Shown here one piece after another: positions 1-11,035 of a DNA stretch of 64,000 nt. Under the pieces are notes generated by a model. It was not told the DNA's origin. It saw only the letters and a list, made by a program, of their open reading frames with translations, and ran no database searches. Each line of letters opens with the position of its first letter. Position 1 is the first letter of the stretch. Origin of the DNA: Inia geoffrensis (Eukaryota; Chordata; Mammalia; Artiodactyla; Iniidae); NCBI GenBank assembly GCA_036417435.1, contig CM070914.1, positions 744,001 through 808,000 of the forward strand, in the 5' to 3' direction. The translations under genes were made by a program, and so were the position numbers.

Positions 1-172
1 ATCTAACTCTTCAAAAGTCTGCAGTGCCACCGGAGGAGCAGGCCTGTAACTGCAGTCAGAACGCACGCTGACTCTCTCCTGGCGGCAGGGCGAGTTCAGG
101 CAGGAGGTCGTACATGGAATGCGAAACCCAGGTTTTCTCTGAGTGCAGCTCAGACTAGAGTAATGGGTAAAA

Positions 173-179
173 TTTCGAC
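173..179 (+). other. Near-invariant TTTCGAC element (example in m1)
   Basis: TTTCGAC occurs about 173 bp into nearly every unit, in the context GGTAAAATTTCGACGG. Exceptions are m10 and m31 (TGTCGAC) and the deleted m29, which lacks it. It keeps its CpG in a CpG-depleted repeat. Function unknown; it could simply be ancestral sequence. Confidence 0.4.
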
Positions 180-575
180 GGCAGGACGAACTGCCAAAAC
201 GGTGTTCCTGAACCTCTGTGAGTGCTGGGGTTCTTAAGCTGCTCCAAAACAGAGTGCAGTGCTTTTCCCTACAGTCGGCATACGTAGAGTGGCACCAAAG
301 GGCTACGGGTCTGGATGTTGCTCAGCAGACACAGGTGGGCCTGGGAGTACTTCGTGTACCTGGCAGTAACAGGATTCCCACATGAGCCTCCTAGGTGTCT
401 GTAAAATCATACCGCCATTTAAGATATGCAGAGCAGAGGTCACATGCTCATGGAAAGTGCTGGAAACCTCTGTTCCTACACGCAAATCAAGGCCTAACCT
501 CCAGGCATGTGTTCATGCTGGGTGCGCATTCAGTGAGGCAGCATGGGAAGATGCTGACTTTCTCCTGGAGCACAG

Positions 576-583
576 TGACGTCA
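576..583 (+). promoter_or_regulatory. CRE palindrome TGACGTCA (example in m1)
   Basis: A perfect cAMP-response-element palindrome about 576 bp into class A units. Also at 7,475; 42,871; 45,629; 48,387; 52,524 and 58,039. Mutated to TGACGTCC in m42 and TGAAGTCA in m45. Most other units read TGACTTCA. No promoter context is visible, so this is a sequence match only. Confidence 0.25.
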
Positions 584-1858
584 GGTATGAGGTCTTGAAA
601 GTATTCACGGCAGTGTGTTATCTCATGGCAGCTCACCCCATGGCCATGACAAAGACTTCTTCGGGACTTCGGACTTACCAGAAATGTGGTCCTGATGCTG
701 TTCGAGGACTCTGGAAATGTAGCTCTCCTCCCGAGACATGCAGTGTGCAGCCCGTCACTCGGAACGTACAGAGGCACTCCGATGTACAGACCAGTGGGCC
801 TCCATATTGCTCAGCCTTCCCACAGGGATCTGGAGGTACTCCGTGAACACAGAGGGAAAATAATGCCCAACTGAGGGGCCTAGGAATCCTCAAAAGAGTA
901 CTTCCTTTAAAACAAATCCCGACAGCTACCAAGAACTCATTGACAGAGCTGCATGCCTCCCTTTTTGCAAGGTTACTCAGGGCCTAAGATGGAGACGTGT
1001 TCTCTCATTGTTTCACTTTAGTTCTAGAGACTGTCATGCTCACCACCACTGAGGCCATGGAAGCACCTTGTTTGGACAGAGTCAATTCACATTTTTACCC
1101 GAAGCATTCTTACAGGGTTGAGAGGCCTGTCAACAGCACAGAATGTCAGGTAGTTTCTAGGCAGCATGAATGGAGCCTTCAAATTGAGAAAACAAGTCTA
1201 GTTCCAGCAGGCCCCGATTTCCACGGGCACACTCATCATACGTCCCTCGGGTTTCTAACAAGCCCAAATGGAGACAAGGTTACCCAGTGTTTCCTTCCCT
1301 GAATCAACTTCTCGAAGTAAGGTTTTGTGCATCATGCGATCTGCCTCAACCAAGCAACGCACTTTGTACGTCTCGGGCCATCTAACTCTTCAAAAGTCTG
1401 CAGTGCCACGGGAGGAGCACGCCTGTAATTGCAGTCAGAACGCACGCTGACTCTCTCCTGGCGGCAGGGTGAGTTCAGGCAGGAGGTCGTACATGGAATG
1501 CGAAACCCGGGGTTTCTCTGAGTGCAGCTCAGACTAGAGTAATGGGTAAAATTTCGACAGCAGGACGAACTGCCAGAACGGTGTTCCTGAACCTCTGTGA
1601 GTGCTGGGTTTCTTCATCTGCTCCAAAACAGAGTGCAGTGCGTTTCCCTACAGTCGGCATACGCAGAGTGGCTCCAAAGGGCTACGGGACTCAGTCTTGC
1701 TCAGCAGACACAGGTGGGCCTGGAAGTACTTAGTGTACCAGGCAGTAACAAGATGCCCACATGAGCCTCCTGGGTGTCTGTAAAATCATACTGCCATTTA
1801 CGATATGCGGAGCAGAGGTCACATGCTCATGGAAAGTGCTGGACACCTCCGTTTCAAC

Positions 1859-1866
1859 ATGCAAAT
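1859..1866 (+). promoter_or_regulatory. POU-type octamer ATGCAAAT (example in m2)
   Basis: A perfect match to the POU/Oct octamer, found about 480 bp into class B units. Other sites: 3,239; 4,619; 5,999; 8,758; 10,138; 12,896; 14,277; 18,413; 19,793; 23,929; 40,015; 44,154; 46,912; 49,670; 51,049; 52,428; 53,806; 55,185; 62,080 and 63,460. Class A units have ACGCAAAT and the trimer units have ATGGAAAT. The match is certain; any binding or regulatory role is speculative. Confidence 0.25.
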
Positions 1867-2086
1867 CAAGGCCCAACCTCCAGGCATGTGTTCATGCTGG
1901 GTGCGCCTTAAGTGACGCAGCATGGTAAGATGCTGACTTTCTCTTGGAGCACAGTGACTTCACGTACGAGGTCTTCTAAGTATTCAAGGCAGAGTATTTT
2001 CTCATAGCAGCTCACCCTCAGGGCCATGACAAAGACTTCCTGTGGACTTCGGACTCACCAGAATTGTGGTTGTTACTCTACTCGAA

Positions 2087-2647
2087 GACTCTGGAAATGT
2101 AGCTCTCCTCCCGAGACATGCAGTGTGCAGCCCGTCACTCGGAACGTACAGAGGCACTCCGATGTACAGACCAGTGGACCTCCATATTGCTCAGCCTTCC
2201 CACAGGGATCTGGAGGTACTCCGTGAACACAGAGGGAAAATAATGCCCAACTGAGGGGCCTAGGAATCCTCAAAAGAGTACTTCCTTTAAAACAAATCCC
2301 GACAGCTACCAAGAACTCATTGACAGAGCTGCATGCCTCCCTTTTTGCAAGGTTACTCAGGGCCTAAGATGGAGACGTGTTCTCTCATTGTTTCACTTTA
2401 GTTCTAGAGACTGTCATGCTCACCACCACTGAGGCCATGGAAGCACCTTGTTTGGACAGAGTCAATTCACATTTTTACCCGAAGCATTCTTACAGGGTTG
2501 AGAGGCCTGTCAACAGCACAGAATGTCAGGTAGTTTCTAGGCAGCATGAATGGAGCCTTCAAATTGAGAAAACAAGTCTAGTTCCAGCAGACCCCGATTT
2601 CCACGGGCACACTCATCATACGTCCCTCGGGTTTCTAACAAGCCCAA
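2087..2647 (+). other. Gene-conversion-like patch in m2 (donor-type m1)
   Basis: Within this interval m2 carries the m1 base at about seven sites, from CAGCCTTCCC (~2,196) to ACCCGAAG (~2,481). Its allele m46 carries the m3-type base at each. Outside it, m2 keeps class B bases (TTACTCTACTCGAAG before, CCCAAAGGG after). The interval given is the maximum tract; the minimum is about 2,196-2,481. Confidence 0.75.
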
Positions 2648-2759
2648 AGGGAGACAAGGTTACCCAGTGTTTCCTTCCCTGAATCAACTTCTCGAAGTAA
2701 GGTTTTGTGCATCATGCGATCTGCCTCAACCAAGCAACGCACTTTGTACGTCTCGGGCC

Positions 2760-4139
2760 ATCTAACTCTTCAAAAGTCTGCAGTGCCACGGGAGGAGCAC
2801 GCCTGTAATTGCAGTCAGAACGCACGCTGACTCTCTCCTGGCGGCAGGGTGAGTTCAGGCAGGAGGTCGTACATGAAATGCGAAACCCGGGGTTTCTCTG
2901 AGTGCAGCTCAGACTAGAGTAATGGGTAAAATTTCGACAGCAGGGCGAACTGCCAGAACGGTGTTCCTGAACCTCTGTGAGTGCTGGGTTTCTTCATCTG
3001 CTCCAAAACAGAGTGCAGTGCGTTTCCCTACAGTCGGCATACGCAGAGTGGCTCCAAAGGGCTACGGGACTCAGTCTTGCTCAGCAGACACAGGTGGGCC
3101 TGGAAGTACTTAGTGTACCAGGCAGTAACAAGATGCCCACATGAGCCTCCTGGGTGTCTGTAAAATCATACTGCCATTTACGATATGCGGAGCAGAGGTC
3201 ACATGCTCATGGAAACTGCTGGACTCCTCCGTTTCAACATGCAAATCAAGGCCTAACCTCCAGGCATGTGTTCATGCTGGGTGCGCCTTAAGTGACGCAG
3301 CATGGTAAGATGCTGACTTTCTCCTGGAGCACAGTGACTTCACGTACGAGGTCTTCTAAGTATTCAAGGCAGAGTATTTTCTCATAGCAGCTCACCCTCA
3401 GGGCCATGACAAAGACTTCCTGTGGACTTCGGACTCACCAGAATTGTGGTTGTTACTCTACTCGAAGACTCTGGAAATGTAGCTCTCCTCCCGAGACATG
3501 CAGTGTGCAGCCCGTCACTCGGAACGTACAGAGGCACTCCGATGTACAGACCAGTGGGCCTCCATATTGCTCAGTCTCCCCACAGGGATCTGGAGGTACT
3601 CAGTGAACACAGAGGGAAAATAATGCCCAACTGAGGGGCCTAGGAATCCTCAAAAGAGTACTTCCTTTAAAACAAATCCCGACAGCGACCAAGAACTCAT
3701 TGACAGAGCTGCATGCCTCCCTTTTTGCAAGGCTACTCAGGGCCTAAGATGGAGACGTGTTCTCTCATTGTTTCACTTTCGTTCTAGAGACTGTCATGCT
3801 CACCACCACTGAGGCCATGGAAGCAACTTGTTTGGACAGAGTCAATTCACATTTTTACCCAAAGCATTCTTACAGGGTTGAGAGGCCTGTCAACAGCACA
3901 GAATGTCAGGTAGTTTCTAGGCAGCATGAATGGAGCCTTCAAATTGAGAAAACAAGTCTAGTTCCAGCAGGCCCCGATTTCCACGGGCACACTCATCATA
4001 CGTCCCTCGGGTTTCTAACAAGCCCAAAGGGAGACAAGGTTACCCAGTGTTTCCTTCCCTGAATCAACTTCTCGAAGTAAGGTTTTGTGCATCATGCGAT
4101 CTGCCTCAACCAAGCAACGCACTTTGTACGTCTCGGGCC
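2760..4139 (+). repeat. Monomer m3 (class B, alpha)
   Basis: 1,380 bp with the octamer at 3,239-3,246. Private variants CAGGGCGAAC, AAACTGCTGGACTCC and CAGTCTCCCC also occur in m47, which fixes the pairing at offset 60,221. Confidence 0.95.
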
Positions 4140-5519
4140 ATCTAACTCTTCAAAAGTCTGCAGTGCCACGGGAGGAGCACGCCTGTAATTGCAGTCAGAA
4201 CGCACGCTGACTCTCTCCTGGCGGCAGGGTGAGTTCAGGCAGGAGGTCGTACATGAAATGCGAAACCCGGGGTTTCTCTGAGTGCAGCTCAGACTAGAGT
4301 AATGGGTAAAATTTCGACAGCAGGACGAACTGCCAGAACGGTGTTCCTGAACCTCTGTGAGTGCTGGGTTTCTTCATCTGCTCCAAAACAGAGTGCAGTG
4401 CGTTTCCCTACAGTCGGCATACGCAGAGTGGCTCCAAAGGGCTACGGGACTCAGTCTTGCTCAGCAGACACAGGTGGGCCTGGAAGTACTTAGTGTACCA
4501 GGCAGTAACAAGATGCCCACATGAGCCTCCTGGGTGTCTGTAAAATCATACTGCCATTTACGATATGCGGAGCAGAGGTCACATGCTCATGGAAAGTGCT
4601 GGACTCCTCCGTTTCAACATGCAAATCAAGGCCTAACCTCCAGGCATGTGTTCATGCTGGGTGCGCCTTAAGTGACGCAGCATGGTAAGATGCTGACTTT
4701 CTCCTGGAGCACAGTGACTTCACGTACGAGGTCTTCTAAGTATTCAAGGCAGAGTATTTTCTCATAGCAGCTCACCCTCAGGGCCATGACAAAGACTTCC
4801 TGTGGACTTCGGACTCACCATAATTGTGGTTGTTACTCTACTCGAAGACTCTGGAAATGTAGCTCTCCTCCCGAGACATGCAGTGTGCAGCCCGTCACTC
4901 GGAACGTACCGAGGCACTCCGATGTACAGACCAGTGGGCCTCCATATTGCTCAGCCTTCCCACAGGGATCTGGAGGTACTCAGTGAACACAGAGGGAAAA
5001 TAATGCCCAACTGAGGGGCCTAGGAATCCTCAAAAGAGTACTTCCTTTAAAACAAATCCCGACAGCGACCAAGAACTCATTGACAGAGCTGCATGCCTCC
5101 CTTTTTGCAAGGCTACACAGGGCCTAAGATGGAGACGTGTTCTCTCATTCTTTCACTTTCGTTCTAGAGACTGTCATGCTCACCACCACTGAGGCCATGG
5201 AAGCAACTTGTTTGGACAGAGTCAATTCACATTTTTACCCAAAGCATTCTTACAGGGTTGAGAGGCCTGTCAACAGCACAGAATGTCAGGTAGTTTCTAG
5301 GCAGCATGAATGGAGCCTTCAAATTGAGAAAACAAGTCTAGTTCCAGCAGGCCCCGATTTCCACGGGCACACTCATCATACGTCCCTCGGGTTTCTAACA
5401 AGCCCAAAGGGAGACAAGGTTACCCAGTGTTTCCTTCCCTGAATCAACTTCTCGAAGTAAGGTTTTGTGCATCATGCGATCTGCCTCAACCAAGCAACGC
5501 ACTTTGTACGTCTCGGGCC
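4140..5519 (+). repeat. Monomer m4 (class B, alpha)
   Basis: 1,380 bp with the octamer at 4,619-4,626. Nearly identical to m3; private changes are CACCATAATTGTGG, GTACCGAGGCAC and CTCATTCTTTCAC. It shares GGACTCCTCC with m3. Confidence 0.95.
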
Positions 5520-6899
5520 ATCTAACTCTTCAAAACTCTGCAGTGCCACGGGAGGAACACGCCTGTAATTGCAGTCAGAACGCACGCTGACTCTCTCCTG
5601 GCGGCAGGGTGAGTTCAGGCAGGAGGTCGTACATGGAATGCGAAACCCGGGGTTTCTCTGAGTGCAGCTCAGACTAGAGTAATGGGTAAAATTTCGACAG
5701 CAGGACGAACTGCCAGAACGGTGTTCCTGAACCTCTGTGAGTGCTGGGTTTCTTCATCTGCTCCAAAACAGAGTGCAGTGCGTTTCCCTACAGTCGGCAT
5801 ACGCAGAGTGGCTCCAAAGGGCTACGGGACTCAGTCTTGCTCAGCAGACACAGGTGGGCCTGGAAGTACTTAGTGTACCAGGCAGTAACAAGATGCCCAC
5901 ATGAGCCTCCTGGGTGTCTGTAAAATCATACTGCCATTTACGATATGCGGAGCAGAGGTCACATGCTCATGGAAAGTGCTGGACACCTCCGTTTCAACAT
6001 GCAAATCAAGGCCTAACCTCCAGGCATGTGTTCATGCTGGGTGCGCCTTAAGTGACGCAGCATGGTAAGATGCTGACTTTCTCCTGGAGCACAGTGACTT
6101 CACGTACGAGGTCTTCTAAGTATTCAAGGCAGAGTATTTTCTCATAGCAGCTCACCCTCAGGGCCATGACAAAGACTTCCTGTGGACTTCGGACTCACCA
6201 GAATTGTGGTTGCTACTCTACTCGAAGACTCTGGAAATGTAGCTCTCCTCCCGGGTCATGCGGTGTTCAGCCCGTCACTCGGCACGTACAGAGGCCCTCT
6301 GATGTACAGAAAAGTGGGCCTCCATGTGGCTCAGCCTCCCCACAGGTCTCTGGAGGTACTCAGTGAACTTGGAGGAAAAATGAGGCACAACTGAGGGCCC
6401 TAGGAGTCCTCCAAAGAGTACTTCCTTTAAAATAAATCCTGACAGCGACCAGGAACTCATTGAGAGAGCTGCATGCCTCCCTTTTTGCACGGCTACCCAG
6501 GGCCAAAGATGGAGACGTGCTCTCTCATTGTTTCACTATAGCTCTAGAGTCTGTCATGCTCACCACGACCGAGGCCATGGAAGCACCTTGTTTGGAAAGA
6601 GCCAATTCATATATTTCTCCGAAGCATTCTTACAAGGTTGAGAGGCCTGTCAACAGCAGAGAATGTCGGGTAGCTTCTAGGCAGCATGAATGGAGCCTTC
6701 AAATTCAGAAAGCAAGTCTAGTTCCAGCAGACCCCCATTTCCATGGGCACACTCATCATATGTCCCTCGGGTTTCTAACAAGTCCAAAGGGAGACAAGGT
6801 TACCCAGTGTTTCCTTCCCTACATCAACTTCTCGAAGTAGGGTGTTGTGCATCATGCGAACTGTCTCAACCAAGCAACGCACTTGGTACGTCTGGGGCC
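5520..6899 (+). repeat. Monomer m5 (class B front, gamma back; chimera)
   Basis: 1,380 bp with the octamer at 5,999-6,006. Class B up to ~6,254; then a different class with the gamma box near 6,530, GGAAAGAGCC and AATAAA at 6,431-6,436. It marks the right edge of the homogeneous block. Confidence 0.95.
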
Positions 6900-8278
6900 A
6901 TCTAACTCTTCAAAAGTCTGCAGTGCCACGGGAGGTGGAGGCCTGTAATTGCAGTCAGAACGCACGCTGACTCTCTCCTGGTGGCAGGGTGAGTTCAGGC
7001 AGGAGGTGGTACATGGAATGCGAAACCCAGGGTTTCTCTGAGTGCAGCTCAGACTAGAGTAATGGGTAAAATTTCGACGGCCGGAGGGACTGCCAGAACG
7101 GTGTTCCTGTACCTCTGTGAGTGCTGGGGTTCTTAAGCTGCTCCAAAACAGAGTGCAGTGCTTTTCCCTACAGTCGGCATACGTAGAGTGGCACCAAAGG
7201 GCTACGGGTCTGGATGTTGCTCAGCAGACACAGGTGGGCCTGGGAGTACTTCGTGTACCTGGCAGTAACAGGATTCCCACATGAGCCTCCTATGTGTCTG
7301 TAAAATCATACCGCCATTTAAGATATGCAGAGCAGAGGTCACATGCTCATGGAAAGTGCTGGAAACCTCCGTTCCTACACGCAAATCAAGGCCTAACCTC
7401 CAGGCATGTGTTCATGCTGGGTGCGCATTCAGTGAGGCAGCATGGGAAGATGCGGACTTTCTCCTGCAGCACAGTGACGTCAGGTATGAGGTCTTGAAAG
7501 TATTCACGGCAGTGTGTTATCTCATGGCAGCTCACCCCATGGCCATGACAAAGACTTCCTCGGGACTTCGGACTTACCAGAAATGTGGTCCTGATGCTGT
7601 TCGAGGACTCTGGAAATGTAGCTCTCCTCCCGAGACATGCAGTGTGCAGCCCGTCACTCGGAACGTACAGAGGCACTCCGATGTACAGACCAGTGGGCCT
7701 CCATATTGCTCAGCCTTCCCACAGGGATCTGGAGGTACTCAGTGAACACAGAGGGAAAATAATGCCCAACTGAGGGGCCTAGGAATCCTCAAAAGAGTAC
7801 TTCCTTTAAAACAAATCCCAACAGAGACCAAGAACTCATTGAGAGAGCTGCATGTCTCCCTTTTTTCAAGGCTACTCAGGGCCTAAGATGGAGACGTGTT
7901 CTCTCATTGTTTCACTTTAGTTCAAGAGACTGTCATGCTCACCACCACTGAGGCCATGGAAGCACCTTGTTTGGACAGAGTCAATTCATATTTTTTCCCG
8001 AAGCATTCTTACAGGGTTGAGAGGCCTGTCAACAGCAGAGAATGTCAGGTAGTTTCTAGGCAGCATGAATGGAGCCTTCAAATTGAGAAAACAAGTCTAG
8101 TTCCAGCAGGCCCCGATTTCCACGGGCACACTCATCATACGTCCCTCGGGTTTCTAACAAGCCCAACGGGAGACAAGGTTCCCCAGTGTTTCCTTCCCTG
8201 AATCAACTTCTCGAAGTAGGGTTTTGTGCATCATGCGATCTGCCTCAACCAAGCAACGCACTTTGTACATCTCGGGCC
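6900..8278 (+). repeat. Monomer m6 (class A, alpha)
   Basis: 1,379 bp, the only class A unit between m1 and m32. TGACGTCA lies at 7,475-7,482 and ACGCAAAT replaces the octamer. Very like m1 in its front half (TACGTAGAGTGGCACC, GGATTCCCACATG) but with AACAGCAGAG and CCCAACGGGAG in its tail. Confidence 0.95.
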
Positions 8279-9658
8279 ATCTAACTCTTCAAAAGTCTGC
8301 AGTGCCACGGGAGGTGGAGGCCTGTAATTGCAGTCAGAACACACGCTGACTCTCTCCTGGCGGCAGGGGGAGTTCAGGCAGGAGGTAGTACATGGAATGC
8401 GAAACCCAGGGTTTCTCTGAGTGCAGCTCAGACTAGAGTAATGGGTAAAATTTCGACGGCAGGACGGACTGCCAGAACGGTGTTCCTGAACCTCTGTGAG
8501 TGCTGGGGTTCTTCCGCTGCTCCCAAACAGAGTGCAGTGCGTTTCCCTACAGTCGGCATACGTAGAGTGGCTCCAAAGGGCTACGGGACTGGATGTTGCT
8601 CAGCAGACACAGGTGGGCCTGGGACTACTTAGTGTACCTGGCAGTAACAGGATGCCCACATGAGCCTCCAAGGTGTCTGTAAAATCATACTGCCATTTAA
8701 GATATGCGGAGCAGAGGTCACATGCTCATGGAAAGTGCTGGACACCTCCGTTTCAACATGCAAATCAAGGCCTAACCTCCAGGAATGTGTTCATGCTGGG
8801 TGCGCATTCAGTGACACAGCATGGTAAGATGCTGACTTTCTTCTGGAGCACAGTGACTTCACGTACGAGGTCTAGAAAGTATTCAAGGCAGAGTGTTTTC
8901 TCATGGCAGCTCACGCTCAGGGCCATGACAAAGACTTCCTGGGGACTTCAGACTCACCAGAAATGTGTGCCTGATGCTGCTCCAGGACTCTGGAAATATA
9001 GCTCTCCTCCCGGGACATGCGGTGTGCAGCCCATCACTCGGCACGTACAGAGGCCCTCCGATGTACAGACCAGTGAGCCTCCATGTGGTTCAGCCTTCCC
9101 ACAGGGCTCTGGAGGTGCTCAGTGAACTTGGAGGAAAAATGATGCACAACCGAGGGCCCTAGGAGTCCTCCAAAGGGTACTTCCATTAAAATAAATCCCA
9201 ACAGTGATGAAGAACTTATGGAGACAGTTGCATGCCTCCCTTTTTGCACCGCTACTCAGGGTGTAACCTCGAGAAGTTTTCTCTCATTGTTTCACTTCAG
9301 TTCTAGGGACTGTCATGCTCACCACCACCGAGGCCATGGAAGCACTTTGTTTGGACAGAGCCAGTTCTTATTTTTCCCCGAAGCATTCTGACAGGGTTGA
9401 GAGGCCTGTCAACAGCAGAGAATGTCAGGTAGCCCCTAGGCAGCCTGAATGAAGCCTTCAAAATGGGAAAGCCAGGCTACTTCCAGCAGGCCCCCATTTC
9501 CACGGGCACACTCATCATATGTCCGTAGGTTCTCTAACAAGTCAAAAGGGACAGAAGGTAACCGAGTGTTTCCTTCCCTGATTCAACATCTCGAAGTAGG
9601 GTTTTGTGCATCATGCGAACTGCCTCAACCAAGCAACGCACTTGGTACGTGTGGGTCC
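8279..9658 (+). repeat. Monomer m7 (class B, alpha box, beta tail)
   Basis: 1,380 bp with the octamer at 8,758-8,765 and AATAAA at 9,190-9,195. The box is alpha-like (CACTTCAGTTCTAGGG), but from about 9,440 the tail changes to the beta form, with TTCAAAATGGGAAAGCC and GGTTCTCTAACAAG. Mosaic unit. Confidence 0.94.
9190..9195 (+). promoter_or_regulatory. AATAAA hexamer (example in m7)
   Basis: AATAAA lies in TTAAAATAAATCC about 910 bp into most diverged, tetramer and trimer units. It is changed to AACAAA or AAGAAA in class A units and in m2-m4. It could act as a polyadenylation signal if the satellite is transcribed on this strand, but an A-rich hexamer is a weak sign. Confidence 0.15.
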
Positions 9659-11035
9659 GTCTAACACCTCAAAATTCTGCAGTGCCACAGGAAGAGCCGG
9701 CCTTCAATTGCAGTCAGAACGCACGCTCACTCTCTCCTGGCGGCAGCGTGAGTTCAGGCAAGAGTTCGTACATGGAATGCGAAGCCCAGGGTTTCTCGGA
9801 GCGCAGCTCAGACTAGGGTAATGGGTAAGATTTCGACGGCCGGAGGGACTGCCAGAACGGTGTTCCTGAACCTCTGTGAGGGCTGCGGTTCTTAAGATGC
9901 ATCAAAACAGAGTGCAGTGCGTTTCCATACACTCGGGCTACACAGAGTGGCTCCAAAGGGCTACGGGACTGGATGTTGCTCAGCAGACACTGGTGGGCCT
10001 GGGAGTACTTAGTGTACCTGGCAGTAACAGGATGCCCACATGAGCCTCCTAGGTGCCTGTAAAATCATACTGCCATTTAACATAGGCGGAGCAGAAGTCA
10101 CATGCTCATGGAAAGTACTGGACACCTCTGTTTCAACATGCAAATCAAGACTTAACCCCCAGGCATGTGTTCATGCTGGGTGCCCATTTAGTGACGCAGC
10201 ATGGTAAGATGCTGACTTTCTCCTGGAGCAGAGTGACTTCACGTACGAGGTCTTCTAATTATTCAAGGCAGAGTGTTTTCTCATGGCAGCTAACCCTCAG
10301 GGCCATGACAAAGACTTCCTGGGGACTTCGGACTCACCAGAAATGTGGTCCTGACGGTGCTCCAGGACTCTGGAAATGTAGCTCTCTTCCCGGGATATGC
10401 GGTATGCAGCCCGTCACTCGGCAGGTACAGAGGCCCTCCGATGTACAGACCAGTGTGCCTCCATGTGGTTCAGCCTTCCCACAGGGCTCTGGAGGTACTC
10501 AGTGAACTTGGAGGAAAAATGATGCACAACCGAGGGCCCTAGGAGTCCTCAAAAGGGTACTTCAATTAAAATAAATCCCAACAGCGATGAACTCATGGAG
10601 ACAGTTACATGCCTCCCTTTTTGCACGGCTACTCAGGGTCTAACCTGGAGACAAGTTCTCTCATTGTTTCATTTTAGTTCTAGAGACTGTCATGCTCACC
10701 ACCACCGAGGCCATGAAAGCACCTTGTTTAGAGAGAGCCAATTCATATTTTTCCCCGAAGCATTCTTACAGGGTTGAGAGGCCTGTCAACAGCAGAGAAT
10801 GTCAGGTAGTTTCTAGGCAGCATGAATGGAGCCTTCAAATTGAGAAAACAAGCCTAGTTCCAGCACACCCCGATTTCCACGGACACACTCATCATACGTC
10901 CCTCGGGTTTCTAACAAGTCCAATGGGAGACAAGGTTAACCAGTGTTTCCTTCCCTGAATCAACTTCTCGAAGTAGGGTTTTGTGCATCATGCGAACTGC
11001 CTCAACCAAGCAACGCACTTGGTAAGTGTGGGGCC
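9659..11035 (+). repeat. Monomer m8 (class B, alpha; 3-bp deletion)
   Basis: 1,377 bp with the octamer at 10,138-10,145. The short length is largely explained by loss of three bases near 10,589, giving GCGATGAACTC where m9 has GCGATGAAGAACTC. Confidence 0.94.

Larger units (their letters stand above)
1..1379 (+). repeat. Monomer m1 (class A, alpha)
   Basis: 1,379 bp. Class A markers: ACGCAAAT instead of the octamer, GAGGCAGCATGGGAAG, and TGACGTCA at 576-583. Private bases include CTACTCCGTGAAC, GACAGCTACC, GGTTACTCAG and CCCAAATGGAG. The 3' part (about 800-1,200) is the apparent donor of the patch in m2. The closest copy is m45. Confidence 0.95.
1380..2759 (+). repeat. Monomer m2 (class B, alpha) with m1-like patch
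   Basis: 1,380 bp. The first ~700 bp are class B like m3-m5, with the octamer at 1,859-1,866 and private CTCTTGGAGC. Between about 2,090 and 2,645 it carries m1 bases at seven diagnostic sites, then returns to class B (CCCAAAGGGAG). Its counterpart m46 lacks the patch. Confidence 0.95.
1380..6254 (+). repeat. Homogeneous 1,380-bp monomer block (m2 to most of m5)
   Basis: m2, m3, m4 and the first ~735 bp of m5 are exactly 1,380 bp apart and almost identical. They share class markers such as GCGCCTTAAGTGACG, CTTCATCTGCTCC, ACTCAGTCTTGCTC and TTCTCATAGCAGC. The homogeneity stops abruptly within m5 at about 6,254, where CCCGAGACATGCAG of m2-m4 is replaced by CCCGGGTCATGCGG and the rest of the unit is of another class. 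Recent one-monomer-register amplification is inferred. Confidence 0.9.

Noticed and set aside
160..200. CENP-B box around the TTTCGACGGCCGGAGGGAC region
   Set aside because: The core NTTCGNNNNANNCGGGN is not met: the A is C and CGGG is GAGG or similar. I found no full match elsewhere in the unit on either strand by eye.
997..1302. A 101-codon + strand open frame repeated in most units (for example 997-1,302, 2,377-2,682, 43,292-43,597), plus a ~154-codon frame in class A units
   Set aside because: It recurs because the DNA recurs. The frame is broken by stops or frame changes in several units (m10, m13, m21, m29, m39, m44), substitutions alter amino acids freely, and no family resemblance, signal peptide or domain is visible. 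A dN/dS test over all units would settle it; a ratio near 1 is expected.
1..1379. A half-unit (~690 bp) or short ancestral sub-repeat inside the monomer
   Set aside because: Landmark words recur once per ~1,380 bp. I saw no second copy at half phase and no convincing short periodicity. A self dot-plot of one unit at low stringency could still reveal old sub-repeats.
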